A stretch of 64,000 bases of DNA, taken from NCBI GenBank assembly GCA_964058805.1, contig CAXKVV010000244.1, positions 16,867 to 80,866 on the forward strand. Direction: 5' to 3'. How positions within the stretch are numbered: position 1 is the first letter of the stretch; every line of letters starts with the position of its first letter. Positions 15,501 through 30,500 of this stretch are shown here, piece after piece. Position numbers and translations under genes: made by a program. This stretch comes from Schoenoplectus triqueter. Taxonomy: Eukaryota > Streptophyta > Magnoliopsida > Poales > Cyperaceae. The notes under the pieces are model-generated. The model was not told the origin of the DNA. It did not search any database and saw only the letters and a list, made by a program, of their open reading frames with translations.

Positions 15501-18500
15501 GAAACTGCTGTTTAAACAAGTTGTTTAAGATTTTAAAAATTTATTGTCTCATAACTACTTATAATTTCGTAAAAATTAATATAATTACTCTTAATTGTTC
15601 CTATTTGAAGATTATCCAATTAATACTTCGATATGAATATTCTACGACACTAAGTTTGCACAAAACATAAGTAAGATGCATTAAAAAACAGCAGTTTAAA
15701 CTAGTTGATTGAGTTTTTCAAACTTTTTGCCGCATAACTGCATATAATTTCATGCAAATTAATATAATTACTCCTGATTATGCCTATTATAAGATTATCT
15801 AATTAAAAATTCGATATGAATATTCTATGACGCTAATTTGGCACAAAACAAAAGTAAGATGCATTTAAAACTGCTGTTTAAACGAATTGTTTGACTTTTT
15901 AAAAAAAAATGGCCCCATAAATACACATAGTTTCGTGAAAATTAATATAATTACTCCTAGTTATGCCCGTTATGAGATAGTTCAATTAACACCTCGATAT
16001 GATTATTCTACGACATTATTTTCTCCCAAAACATAAGTAAGATGCATTAGAAACGGCTATTTGAAAAAGTTATTTGAGTGTTTCAAATTTTTTGGCCCCA
16101 TAACTACACATAATTTAGTGAAAGTTAAAATAATCACTCCTAATTATGCCTATTAAAAAATTATCTAATTAACACTTCAATATGAACATTCTACAACACT
16201 AATTTTGCAAAAAACATAAGTAAGAGGCTTTAAAAACAGCTTTTTAAACAAGTTGTTTGAGCTTTTCAAAATTTTTGGGCCGCATAATTACACATGATTT
16301 CTTATAAATTAATATTTTTACTCCTAATCATGCCTATTATATGATCTTCTAATTAAAATTTTAATATGAATATTCTACGACACTAATTTTGCACAAAACA
16401 TAAGTAAGATGCATTAAAAACAGCTGTTTAAACAAGTTATTTGAGTTTTTCAAAAACTTTGGCTGCATAGCTACACATAATTTCTTATAAATTAATATAA
16501 TTGCTCCTAAATATGCCTATTATAAGATTCTTTCAATAAAACTTCGATATGAATATCCTATAATACTAAATTTTCACAAACATAAGCAAGACGCATTAAA
16601 AACAGTTGTTTAAACAAGTTGTTTGATGTTTCCAAATTTTTTGGCCGCATAACTGCACATAATTTCGTATAAATTAATATAATTACTCTGAATTACGTCT
16701 GTTATAAGATTTTTCACTTAACACTTTGATATGAATATTCTACGTTACAAAATTTTCACAAAACGTAAGTAATATGCATTAGAAACTGCTATTTAAAAAA
16801 CGTATTTGAATTTTCAATATTTTCAGCCTCATAACTACACATAATTTCATGAAAATTAATGTAACTACTCCTAACTACTCCTATTATAATGTTGTCCAAT
16901 TAAAACTTTGAGATGAATATTCTATAACGCTAATTTTGCACAAAACATAAGCGAGATGCGTTAAAAACTGTTGTCCAAATAAGTTGTTCGGCTTTATGAA
17001 TTTTTTTTGGCCGTGCAACTACACAAAATTGGTGCAAATTAAAATAATTACTCCTTGTTACGCCTATTATAAGATTGTACCATTAATACTTCGATACGAA
17101 TATTCCATGACGCTAATTTTGGGCAAAACATAAGTAAGATGCATTCAAACTGCTGTTTAAACAAGTTGTTTGAGGCTTTCAAAATTTTCGGCCCCATAAC
17201 TACGTATAATTTCGTGAAAATTAATACAATTACTCCTAATTACGCCAATTATAAAATTATCCAACTAAAACTTCGATATGAATATTCTATAACTCTAATA
17301 TTGCACAAAACATAAGTGAGATGCGTTAAAAGCTGCTGTTTAAACAAGTTGTTTGCCTTTTTTGGCCGCATAACTACACATAATTTGGTGTAAATTAATA
17401 TAATCTACTCATAATTGTGCCTATTATAAGATTGTTCAACTAACACTTCAAAACGAATATTTTAGGGCTTTATTTTCCCCCAAAACATAAGTAAGATGTA
17501 TTAGAAACACTGCTATTTAAAAAAGTTAAGTTTTTCAACATTTCTGGCCTCATTACTACATATAATTTCATGAAAAAAAAATATAAATACTCCTAATTAT
17601 GTCCATTAAAATATTAGCCAATTAACACTTCGATGTGAACATTCTACGACACAAATTTTGCATGAGACATAAGTAGGATGCATTAAAAACAGCTGTTTAA
17701 ACAAGTTATTTGTGTTTTTCAAAATTTTTGGCCGCATAAGTAAACATAATTTCATGCAAATTGATATAATTACTCCTAATTATGCCTATTATAAGATTGT
17801 TCAGTTAGCACTGCGATATGAATATCCCACGACACTATTTTTTCATAAAACATAAGTAAGATATATTAGAAACTGCTGTTCAAACAAGTTGTTTAAGATT
17901 TTTAACATTTTTTTGACTCATAACTATACATAATTTCGTGAAAATTAATATAATTACTCCTAATTATACCTATTAGTTGATTATCCAATCAACACTTCGA
18001 TATGAACATTGTCCGACATAGATTTTGCACAAAACATAAATAAAATGCATTAAAAACGGTTGTTCAGACAAGTTGTTTGAGTTTTTAAAATTGGTTGGCT
18101 GCATAACCACATATAATTTCATGAAAAATATTATAATTACTCCTAATTATGCCTATTATATGATTATCCAGTTAAAACTTAGATATGAATATTCTATAAC
18201 GCTAATTTCGCACAAATATAAGTAAGATGCATTCAAATCTTTTTTTAAACGAGTAGTTTTAGATTTTCAACATTTTTTGAATCAAAACTGCACATAATTT
18301 CGAGCGAATCAATATAATTGCGCCTAACTAAGTCCATTATAAGATTGTCAAAATTAACACTTCGATATGAATATCAGAGGACACTAATTTTTCATAAGAC
18401 ATAAGTAAGATACATTAGAAATTGCTGTTTAAACAACTTGTTTAAGATTTTTAACATTTATTGCCTCATAACGACACAAAATTTCGTGAAAAATTAATAT

Positions 18501-21500
18501 AATTACACCTAATTATTCCTATTAGAACATTATCCAATTAACACTTCGATATGAACATTCTACAACACAAATTTCGCATAAAAAATAAGTAAGATGCATT
18601 AAAAATAGCTGCTTAAACAAGTTGCTTGAGTTTTTTAAAAAAATTTACTGCATAACTACACATAACATCGCGCAAATTAATATAATTACTCCCCATTATG
18701 CCTATTATATATAATTATTCAATTGACACTCCAATATGAATATCCTGTAACAGTACTTTTTTTTCATAAAACATAAATAAGATACATATGAAACTGCTGT
18801 TTAAACAAGTTGTTTAAGATTTTAAAAATTTATTGTCTCATAACTACTTATAATTTCGTAAAAATTAATATAATTACTCTTAATTGTTCCTATTTGAAGA
18901 TTATCCAATTAATACTTCGATATGAATATTCTACGACACTAAGTTTGCACAAAACATAAGTAAGATGCATTAAAAAACAGCAGTTTAAACTAGTTGATTG
19001 AGTTTTTCAAACTTTTTGCCGCATAACTGCATATAATTTCATGCAAATTAATATAATTACTCCTGATTATGCCTATTATAAGATTATCTAATTAAAAATT
19101 CGATATGAATATTCTATGACGCTAATTTGGCACAAAACAAAAGTAAGATGCATTTAAAACTGCTGTTTAAACGAATTGTTTGACTTTTTAAAAAAAAATG
19201 GCCCCATAAATACACATAGTTTCGTGAAAATTAATATAATTACTCCTAGTTATGCCCGTTATGAGATAGTTCAATTAACACCTCGATATGATTATTCTAC
19301 GACATTATTTTCTCCCAAAACATAAGTAAGATGCATTAGAAACGGCTATTTGAAAAAGTTATTTGAGTGTTTCAAATTTTTTGGCCCCATAACTACACAT
19401 AATTTAGTGAAAGTTAAAATAATCACTCCTAATTATGCCTATTAAAAAATTATCTAATTAACACTTCAATATGAACATTCTACAACACTAATTTTGCAAA
19501 AAACATAAGTAAGAGGCTTTAAAAACAGCTTTTTAAACAAGTTGTTTGAGCTTTTCAAAATTTTTGGGCCGCATAATTACACATGATTTCTTATAAATTA
19601 ATATTTTTACTCCTAATCATGCCTATTATATGATCTTCTAATTAAAATTTTAATATGAATATTCTACGACACTAATTTTGCACAAAACATAAGTAAGATG
19701 CATTAAAAACAGCTGTTTAAACAAGTTATTTGAGTTTTTCAAAAACTTTGGCTGCATAGCTACACATAATTTCTTATAAATTAATATAATTGCTCCTAAA
19801 TATGCCTATTATAAGATTCTTTCAATAAAACTTCGATATGAATATCCTATAATACTAAATTTTCACAAACATAAGCAAGACGCATTAAAAACAGTTGTTT
19901 AAACAAGTTGTTTGATGTTTCCAAATTTTTTGGCCGCATAACTGCACATAATTTCGTATAAATTAATATAATTACTCTGAATTACGTCTGTTATAAGATT
20001 TTTCACTTAACACTTTGATATGAATATTCTACGTTACAAAATTTTCACAAAACGTAAGTAATATGCATTAGAAACTGCTATTTAAAAAACGTATTTGAAT
20101 TTTCAATATTTTCAGCCTCATAACTACACATAATTTCATGAAAATTAATGTAACTACTCCTAACTACTCCTATTATAATGTTGTCCAATTAAAACTTTGA
20201 GATGAATATTCTATAACGCTAATTTTGCACAAAACATAAGCGAGATGCGTTAAAAACTGTTGTCCAAATAAGTTGTTCGGCTTTATGAATTTTTTTTGGC
20301 CGTGCAACTACACAAAATTGGTGCAAATTAAAATAATTACTCCTTGTTACGCCTATTATAAGATTGTACCATTAATACTTCGATACGAATATTCCATGAC
20401 GCTAATTTTGGGCAAAACATAAGTAAGATGCATTCAAACTGCTGTTTAAACAAGTTGTTTGAGGCTTTCAAAATTTTCGGCCCCATAACTACGTATAATT
20501 TCGTGAAAATTAATACAATTACTCCTAATTACGCCAATTATAAAATTATCCAACTAAAACTTCGATATGAATATTCTATAACTCTAATATTGCACAAAAC
20601 ATAAGTGAGATGCGTTAAAAGCTGCTGTTTAAACAAGTTGTTTGCCTTTTTTGGCCGCATAACTACACATAATTTGGTGTAAATTAATATAATCTACTCA
20701 TAATTGTGCCTATTATAAGATTGTTCAACTAACACTTCAAAACGAATATTTTAGGGCTTTATTTTCCCCCAAAACATAAGTAAGATGTATTAGAAACACT
20801 GCTATTTAAAAAAGTTAAGTTTTTCAACATTTCTGGCCTCATTACTACATATAATTTCATGAAAAAAAAATATAAATACTCCTAATTATGTCCATTAAAA
20901 TATTAGCCAATTAACACTTCGATGTGAACATTCTACGACACAAATTTTGCATGAGACATAAGTAGGATGCATTAAAAACAGCTGTTTAAACAAGTTATTT
21001 GTGTTTTTCAAAATTTTTGGCCGCATAAGTAAACATAATTTCATGCAAATTGATATAATTACTCCTAATTATGCCTATTATAAGATTGTTCAGTTAGCAC
21101 TGCGATATGAATATCCCACGACACTATTTTTTCATAAAACATAAGTAAGATATATTAGAAACTGCTGTTCAAACAAGTTGTTTAAGATTTTTAACATTTT
21201 TTTGACTCATAACTATACATAATTTCGTGAAAATTAATATAATTACTCCTAATTATACCTATTAGTTGATTATCCAATCAACACTTCGATATGAACATTG
21301 TCCGACATAGATTTTGCACAAAACATAAATAAAATGCATTAAAAACGGTTGTTCAGACAAGTTGTTTGAGTTTTTAAAATTGGTTGGCTGCATAACCACA
21401 TATAATTTCATGAAAAATATTATAATTACTCCTAATTATGCCTATTATATGATTATCCAGTTAAAACTTAGATATGAATATTCTATAACGCTAATTTCGC

Positions 21501-24500
21501 ACAAATATAAGTAAGATGCATTCAAATCTTTTTTTAAACGAGTAGTTTTAGATTTTCAACATTTTTTGAATCAAAACTGCACATAATTTCGAGCGAATCA
21601 ATATAATTGCGCCTAACTAAGTCCATTATAAGATTGTCAAAATTAACACTTCGATATGAATATCAGAGGACACTAATTTTTCATAAGACATAAGTAAGAT
21701 ACATTAGAAATTGCTGTTTAAACAACTTGTTTAAGATTTTTAACATTTATTGCCTCATAACGACACAAAATTTCGTGAAAAATTAATATAATTACACCTA
21801 ATTATTCCTATTAGAACATTATCCAATTAACACTTCGATATGAACATTCTACAACACAAATTTCGCATAAAAAATAAGTAAGATGCATTAAAAATAGCTG
21901 CTTAAACAAGTTGCTTGAGTTTTTTAAAAAAATTTACTGCATAACTACACATAACATCGCGCAAATTAATATAATTACTCCCCATTATGCCTATTATATA
22001 TAATTATTCAATTGACACTCCAATATGAATATCCTGTAACAGTACTTTTTTTTCATAAAACATAAATAAGATACATATGAAACTGCTGTTTAAACAAGTT
22101 GTTTAAGATTTTAAAAATTTATTGTCTCATAACTACTTATAATTTCGTAAAAATTAATATAATTACTCTTAATTGTTCCTATTTGAAGATTATCCAATTA
22201 ATACTTCGATATGAATATTCTACGACACTAAGTTTGCACAAAACATAAGTAAGATGCATTAAAAAACAGCAGTTTAAACTAGTTGATTGAGTTTTTCAAA
22301 CTTTTTGCCGCATAACTGCATATAATTTCATGCAAATTAATATAATTACTCCTGATTATGCCTATTATAAGATTATCTAATTAAAAATTCGATATGAATA
22401 TTCTATGACGCTAATTTGGCACAAAACAAAAGTAAGATGCATTTAAAACTGCTGTTTAAACGAATTGTTTGACTTTTTAAAAAAAAATGGCCCCATAAAT
22501 ACACATAGTTTCGTGAAAATTAATATAATTACTCCTAGTTATGCCCGTTATGAGATAGTTCAATTAACACCTCGATATGATTATTCTACGACATTATTTT
22601 CTCCCAAAACATAAGTAAGATGCATTAGAAACGGCTATTTGAAAAAGTTATTTGAGTGTTTCAAATTTTTTGGCCCCATAACTACACATAATTTAGTGAA
22701 AGTTAAAATAATCACTCCTAATTATGCCTATTAAAAAATTATCTAATTAACACTTCAATATGAACATTCTACAACACTAATTTTGCAAAAAACATAAGTA
22801 AGAGGCTTTAAAAACAGCTTTTTAAACAAGTTGTTTGAGCTTTTCAAAATTTTTGGGCCGCATAATTACACATGATTTCTTATAAATTAATATTTTTACT
22901 CCTAATCATGCCTATTATATGATCTTCTAATTAAAATTTTAATATGAATATTCTACGACACTAATTTTGCACAAAACATAAGTAAGATGCATTAAAAACA
23001 GCTGTTTAAACAAGTTATTTGAGTTTTTCAAAAACTTTGGCTGCATAGCTACACATAATTTCTTATAAATTAATATAATTGCTCCTAAATATGCCTATTA
23101 TAAGATTCTTTCAATAAAACTTCGATATGAATATCCTATAATACTAAATTTTCACAAACATAAGCAAGACGCATTAAAAACAGTTGTTTAAACAAGTTGT
23201 TTGATGTTTCCAAATTTTTTGGCCGCATAACTGCACATAATTTCGTATAAATTAATATAATTACTCTGAATTACGTCTGTTATAAGATTTTTCACTTAAC
23301 ACTTTGATATGAATATTCTACGTTACAAAATTTTCACAAAACGTAAGTAATATGCATTAGAAACTGCTATTTAAAAAACGTATTTGAATTTTCAATATTT
23401 TCAGCCTCATAACTACACATAATTTCATGAAAATTAATGTAACTACTCCTAACTACTCCTATTATAATGTTGTCCAATTAAAACTTTGAGATGAATATTC
23501 TATAACGCTAATTTTGCACAAAACATAAGCGAGATGCGTTAAAAACTGTTGTCCAAATAAGTTGTTCGGCTTTATGAATTTTTTTTGGCCGTGCAACTAC
23601 ACAAAATTGGTGCAAATTAAAATAATTACTCCTTGTTACGCCTATTATAAGATTGTACCATTAATACTTCGATACGAATATTCCATGACGCTAATTTTGG
23701 GCAAAACATAAGTAAGATGCATTCAAACTGCTGTTTAAACAAGTTGTTTGAGGCTTTCAAAATTTTCGGCCCCATAACTACGTATAATTTCGTGAAAATT
23801 AATACAATTACTCCTAATTACGCCAATTATAAAATTATCCAACTAAAACTTCGATATGAATATTCTATAACTCTAATATTGCACAAAACATAAGTGAGAT
23901 GCGTTAAAAGCTGCTGTTTAAACAAGTTGTTTGCCTTTTTTGGCCGCATAACTACACATAATTTGGTGTAAATTAATATAATCTACTCATAATTGTGCCT
24001 ATTATAAGATTGTTCAACTAACACTTCAAAACGAATATTTTAGGGCTTTATTTTCCCCCAAAACATAAGTAAGATGTATTAGAAACACTGCTATTTAAAA
24101 AAGTTAAGTTTTTCAACATTTCTGGCCTCATTACTACATATAATTTCATGAAAAAAAAATATAAATACTCCTAATTATGTCCATTAAAATATTAGCCAAT
24201 TAACACTTCGATGTGAACATTCTACGACACAAATTTTGCATGAGACATAAGTAGGATGCATTAAAAACAGCTGTTTAAACAAGTTATTTGTGTTTTTCAA
24301 AATTTTTGGCCGCATAAGTAAACATAATTTCATGCAAATTGATATAATTACTCCTAATTATGCCTATTATAAGATTGTTCAGTTAGCACTGCGATATGAA
24401 TATCCCACGACACTATTTTTTCATAAAACATAAGTAAGATATATTAGAAACTGCTGTTCAAACAAGTTGTTTAAGATTTTTAACATTTTTTTGACTCATA

Positions 24501-27500
24501 ACTATACATAATTTCGTGAAAATTAATATAATTACTCCTAATTATACCTATTAGTTGATTATCCAATCAACACTTCGATATGAACATTGTCCGACATAGA
24601 TTTTGCACAAAACATAAATAAAATGCATTAAAAACGGTTGTTCAGACAAGTTGTTTGAGTTTTTAAAATTGGTTGGCTGCATAACCACATATAATTTCAT
24701 GAAAAATATTATAATTACTCCTAATTATGCCTATTATATGATTATCCAGTTAAAACTTAGATATGAATATTCTATAACGCTAATTTCGCACAAATATAAG
24801 TAAGATGCATTCAAATCTTTTTTTAAACGAGTAGTTTTAGATTTTCAACATTTTTTGAATCAAAACTGCACATAATTTCGAGCGAATCAATATAATTGCG
24901 CCTAACTAAGTCCATTATAAGATTGTCAAAATTAACACTTCGATATGAATATCAGAGGACACTAATTTTTCATAAGACATAAGTAAGATACATTAGAAAT
25001 TGCTGTTTAAACAACTTGTTTAAGATTTTTAACATTTATTGCCTCATAACGACACAAAATTTCGTGAAAAATTAATATAATTACACCTAATTATTCCTAT
25101 TAGAACATTATCCAATTAACACTTCGATATGAACATTCTACAACACAAATTTCGCATAAAAAATAAGTAAGATGCATTAAAAATAGCTGCTTAAACAAGT
25201 TGCTTGAGTTTTTTAAAAAAATTTACTGCATAACTACACATAACATCGCGCAAATTAATATAATTACTCCCCATTATGCCTATTATATATAATTATTCAA
25301 TTGACACTCCAATATGAATATCCTGTAACAGTACTTTTTTTTCATAAAACATAAATAAGATACATATGAAACTGCTGTTTGAACAAGTTGTTTAAGGTTT
25401 TAAAAATTTATTGTCTCATAACTACTTATAATTTCGTAAAAATTAATATAATTACTCTTAATTGTTCCTATTAGAAGATTATCCAATTAATACTTCGATA
25501 TGAATATTCTACGACACTAAGTTTGCACAAAACATAAGTAAGATGCATTAAAAAACAGCAGTTTAAACTAGTTGATTGAGTTTTTCAAACTTTTTGCCGC
25601 ATAACTGCATATAATTTCATGCAAATTAATATAATTACTCCTGATTATGCCTATTATAAGATTATCTAATTAAAAATTCGATATGAATATTCTATGACGC
25701 TAATTTGGCACAAAACAAAAGTAAGATGCATTTAAAACTGCTGTTTAAACGAATTGTTTGACTTTTTAAAAAAAAATGGCCCCATAAATACACATAGTTT
25801 CGTGAAAATTAATATAATTACTCCTAGTTATGCCCGTTATGAGATAGTTCAATTAACACCTCGATATGATTATTCTACGACATTATTTTCTCCCAAAACA
25901 TAAGTAAGATGCATTAGAAACGGCTATTTGAAAAAGTTATTTGAGTGTTTCAAATTTTTTGGCCCCATAACTACACATAATTTAGTGAAAGTTAAAATAA
26001 TCACTCCTAATTATGCCTATTAAAAAATTATCTAATTAACACTTCAATATGAACATTCTACAACACTAATTTTGCAAAAAACATAAGTAAGAGGCTTTAA
26101 AAACAGCTTTTTAAACAAGTTGTTTGAGCTTTTCAAAATTTTTGGGCCGCATAATTACACATGATTTCTTATAAATTAATATTTTTACTCCTAATCATGC
26201 CTATTATATGATCTTCTAATTAAAATTTTAATATGAATATTCTACGACACTAATTTTGCACAAAACATAAGTAAGATGCATTAAAAACAGCTGTTTAAAC
26301 AAGTTATTTGAGTTTTTCAAAAACTTTGGCTGCATAGCTACACATAATTTCTTATAAATTAATATAATTGCTCCTAAATATGCCTATTATAAGATTCTTT
26401 CAATAAAACTTCGATATGAATATCCTATAATACTAAATTTTCACAAACATAAGCAAGACGCATTAAAAACAGTTGTTTAAACAAGTTGTTTGATGTTTCC
26501 AAATTTTTTGGCCGCATAACTGCACATAATTTCGTATAAATTAATATAATTACTCTGAATTACGTCTGTTATAAGATTTTTCACTTAACACTTTGATATG
26601 AATATTCTACGTTACAAAATTTTCACAAAACGTAAGTAATATGCATTAGAAACTGCTATTTAAAAAACGTATTTGAATTTTCAATATTTTCAGCCTCATA
26701 ACTACACATAATTTCATGAAAATTAATGTAACTACTCCTAACTACTCCTATTATAATGTTTTCCAATTAAAACTTTGAGATGAATATTCTATAACGCTAA
26801 TTTTGCACAAAACATAAGCGAGATGCGTTAAAAACTGTTGTCCAAATAAGTTGTTCGGCTTTATGAATTTTTTTTGGCCGTGCAACTACACAAAATTGGT
26901 GCAAATTAAAATAATTACTCCTTGTTACGCCTATTATAAGATTGTACCATTAATACTTCGATACGAATATTCCATGACGCTAATTTTGGGCAAAACATAA
27001 GTAAGATGCATTCAAACTGCTGTTTAAACAAGTTGTTTGAGGCTTCCAAAATTTTCGGCCCCATAACTACGTATAATTTCGTGAAAATTAATACAATTAC
27101 TCCTAATTACGCCAATTATAAAATTATCCAACTAAAACTTCGATATGAATATTCTATAACTCTAATATTGCACAAAACATAAGTGAGATGCGTTAAAAGC
27201 TGCTGTTTAAACAAGTTGTTTGCCTTTTTTGGCCGCATAACTACACATAATTTGGTGTAAATTAATATAATCTACTCATAATTGTGCCTATTATAAGATT
27301 GTTCAACTAACACTTCAAAACGAATATTTTAGGGCTTTATTTTCCCCCAAAACATAAGTAAGATGTATTAGAAACACTGCTATTTAAAAAAGTTAAGTTT
27401 TTCAACATTTCTGGCCTCATTACTACATATAATTTCATGAAAAAAAAATATAAATACTCCTAATTATGTCCATTAAAATATTAGCCAATTAACACTTCGA

Positions 27501-30500
27501 TGTGAACATTCTACGACACAAATTTTGCATGAGACATAAGTAGGATGCATTAAAAACAGCTGTTTAAACAAGTTATTTGTGTTTTTCAAAATTTTTGGCC
27601 GCATAAGTAAACATAATTTCATGCAAATTGATATAATTACTCCTAATTATGCCTATTATAAGATTGTTCAGTTAGCACTGCGATATGAATATCCCACGAC
27701 ACTATTTTTTCATAAAACATAAGTAAGATATATTAGAAACTGCTGTTCAAACAAGTTGTTTAAGATTTTTAACATTTTTTTGACTCATAACTATACATAA
27801 TTTCGTGAAAATTAATATAATTACTCCTAATTATACCTATTAGTTGATTATCCAATCAACACTTCGATATGAACATTGTCCGACATAGATTTTGCACAAA
27901 ACATAAATAAAATGCATTAAAAACGGTTGTTCAGACAAGTTGTTTGAGTTTTTAAAATTGGTTGGCTGCATAACCACATATAATTTCATGAAAAATATTA
28001 TAATTACTCCTAATTATGCCTATTATATGATTATCCAGTTAAAACTTAGATATGAATATTCTATAACGCTAATTTCGCACAAATATAAGTAAGATGCATT
28101 CAAATCTTTTTTTAAACGAGTAGTTTTAGATTTTCAACATTTTTTGAATCAAAACTGCACATAATTTCGAGCGAATCAATATAATTGCGCCTAACTAAGT
28201 CCATTATAAGATTGTCAAAATTAACACTTCGATATGAATATCAGAGGACACTAATTTTTCATAAGACATAAGTAAGATACATTAGAAATTGCTGTTTAAA
28301 CAACTTGTTTAAGATTTTTAACATTTATTGCCTCATAACGACACAAAATTTCGTAAAAAATTAATATAATTACACCTAATTATTCCTATTAGAACATTAT
28401 CCAATTAACACTTCGATATGAACATTCTACAACACAAATTTCGCATAAAAAATAAGTAAGATGCATTAAAAATAGCTGCTTAAACAAGTTGCTTGAGTTT
28501 TTTAAAAAAATTTACTGCATAACTACACATAACATCGCGCAAATTAATATAATTACTCCCCATTATGCCTATTATATATAATTATTCAATTGACACTCCA
28601 ATATGAATATCCTGTAACAGTACTTTTTTTTCATAAAACATAAATAAGATACATATGAAACTGCTGTTTAAACAAGTTGTTTAAGGTTTTAAAAATTTAT
28701 TGTCTCATAACTACTTATAATTTCGTAAAAATTAATATAATTACTCTTAATTGTTCCTATTAGAAGATTATCCAATTAATACTTCGATATGAATATTCTA
28801 CGACACTAAGTTTGCACAAAACATAAGTAAGATGCATTAAAAAACAGCAGTTTAAACTAGTTGATTGAGTTTTTCAAACTTTTTGCCGCATAACTGCATA
28901 TAATTTCATGCAAATTAATATAATTACTCCTGATTATGCCTATTATAAGATTATCTAATTAAAAATTCGATATGAATATTCTATGACGCTAATTTGGCAC
29001 AAAACAAAAGTAAGATGCATTTAAAACTGCTGTTTAAACGAATTGTTTGACTTTTTAAAAAAAAATGGCCCCATAAATACACATAGTTTCGTGAAAATTA
29101 ATATAATTACTCCTAGTTATGCCCATTATGAGATAGTTCAATTAACACCTCGATATGATTATTCTACGACATTATTTTCTCCCAAAACATAAGTAAGATG
29201 CATTAGAAACGGCTATTTGAAAAAGTTATTTGAGTGTTTCAAATTTTTTGGCCCCATAACTACACATAATTTAGTGAAAGTTAAAATAATCACTCCTAAT
29301 TATGCCTATTAAAAAATTATCTAATTAACACTTCAATATGAACATTCTACAACACTAATTTTGCAAAAAACATAAGTAAGAGGCTTTAAAAACAGCTTTT
29401 TAAACAAGTTGTTTGAGCTTTTCAAAATTTTTGGGCCGCATAATTACACATGATTTCTTATAAATTAATATTTTTACTCCTAATCATGCCTATTATATGA
29501 TCTTCTAATTAAAATTTTAATATGAATATTCTACGACACTAATTTTGCACAAAACATAAGTAAGATGCATTAAAAACAGCTGTTTAAACAAGTTATTTGA
29601 GTTTTTCAAAAACTTTGGCTGCATAGCTACACATAATTTCTTATAAATTAATATAATTGCTCCTAAATATGCCTATTATAAGATTCTTTCAATAAAACTT
29701 CGATATGAATATCCTATAATACTAAATTTTCACAAACATAAGCAAGACGCATTAAAAACAGTTGTTTAAACAAGTTGTTTGATGTTTCCAAATTTTTTGG
29801 CCGCATAACTGCACATAATTTCGTATAAATTAATATAATTACTCTGAATTACGTCTGTTATAAGATTTTTCACTTAACACTTTGATATGAATATTCTACG
29901 TTACAAAATTTTCACAAAACGTAAGTAATATGCATTAGAAACTGCTATTTAAAAAACGTATTTGAATTTTCAATATTTTCAGCCTCATAACTACACATAA
30001 TTTCATGAAAATTAATGTAACTACTCCTAACTACTCCTATTATAATGTTTTCCAATTAAAACTTTGAGATGAATATTCTATAACGCTAATTTTGCACAAA
30101 ACATAAGCGAGATGCGTTAAAAACTGTTGTCCAAATAAGTTGTTCGGCTTTATGAATTTTTTTTGGCCGTGCAACTACACAAAATTGGTGCAAATTAAAA
30201 TAATTACTCCTTGTTACGCCTATTATAAGATTGTACCATTAATACTTCGATACGAATATTCCATGACGCTAATTTTGGGCAAAACATAAGTAAGATGCAT
30301 TCAAACTGCTGTTTAAACAAGTTGTTTGAGGCTTCCAAAATTTTCGGCCCCATAACTACGTATAATTTCGTGAAAATTAATACAATTACTCCTAATTACG
30401 CCAATTATAAAATTATCCAACTAAAACTTCGATATGAATATTCTATAACTCTAATATTGCACAAAACATAAGTGAGATGCGTTAAAAGCTGCTGTTTAAA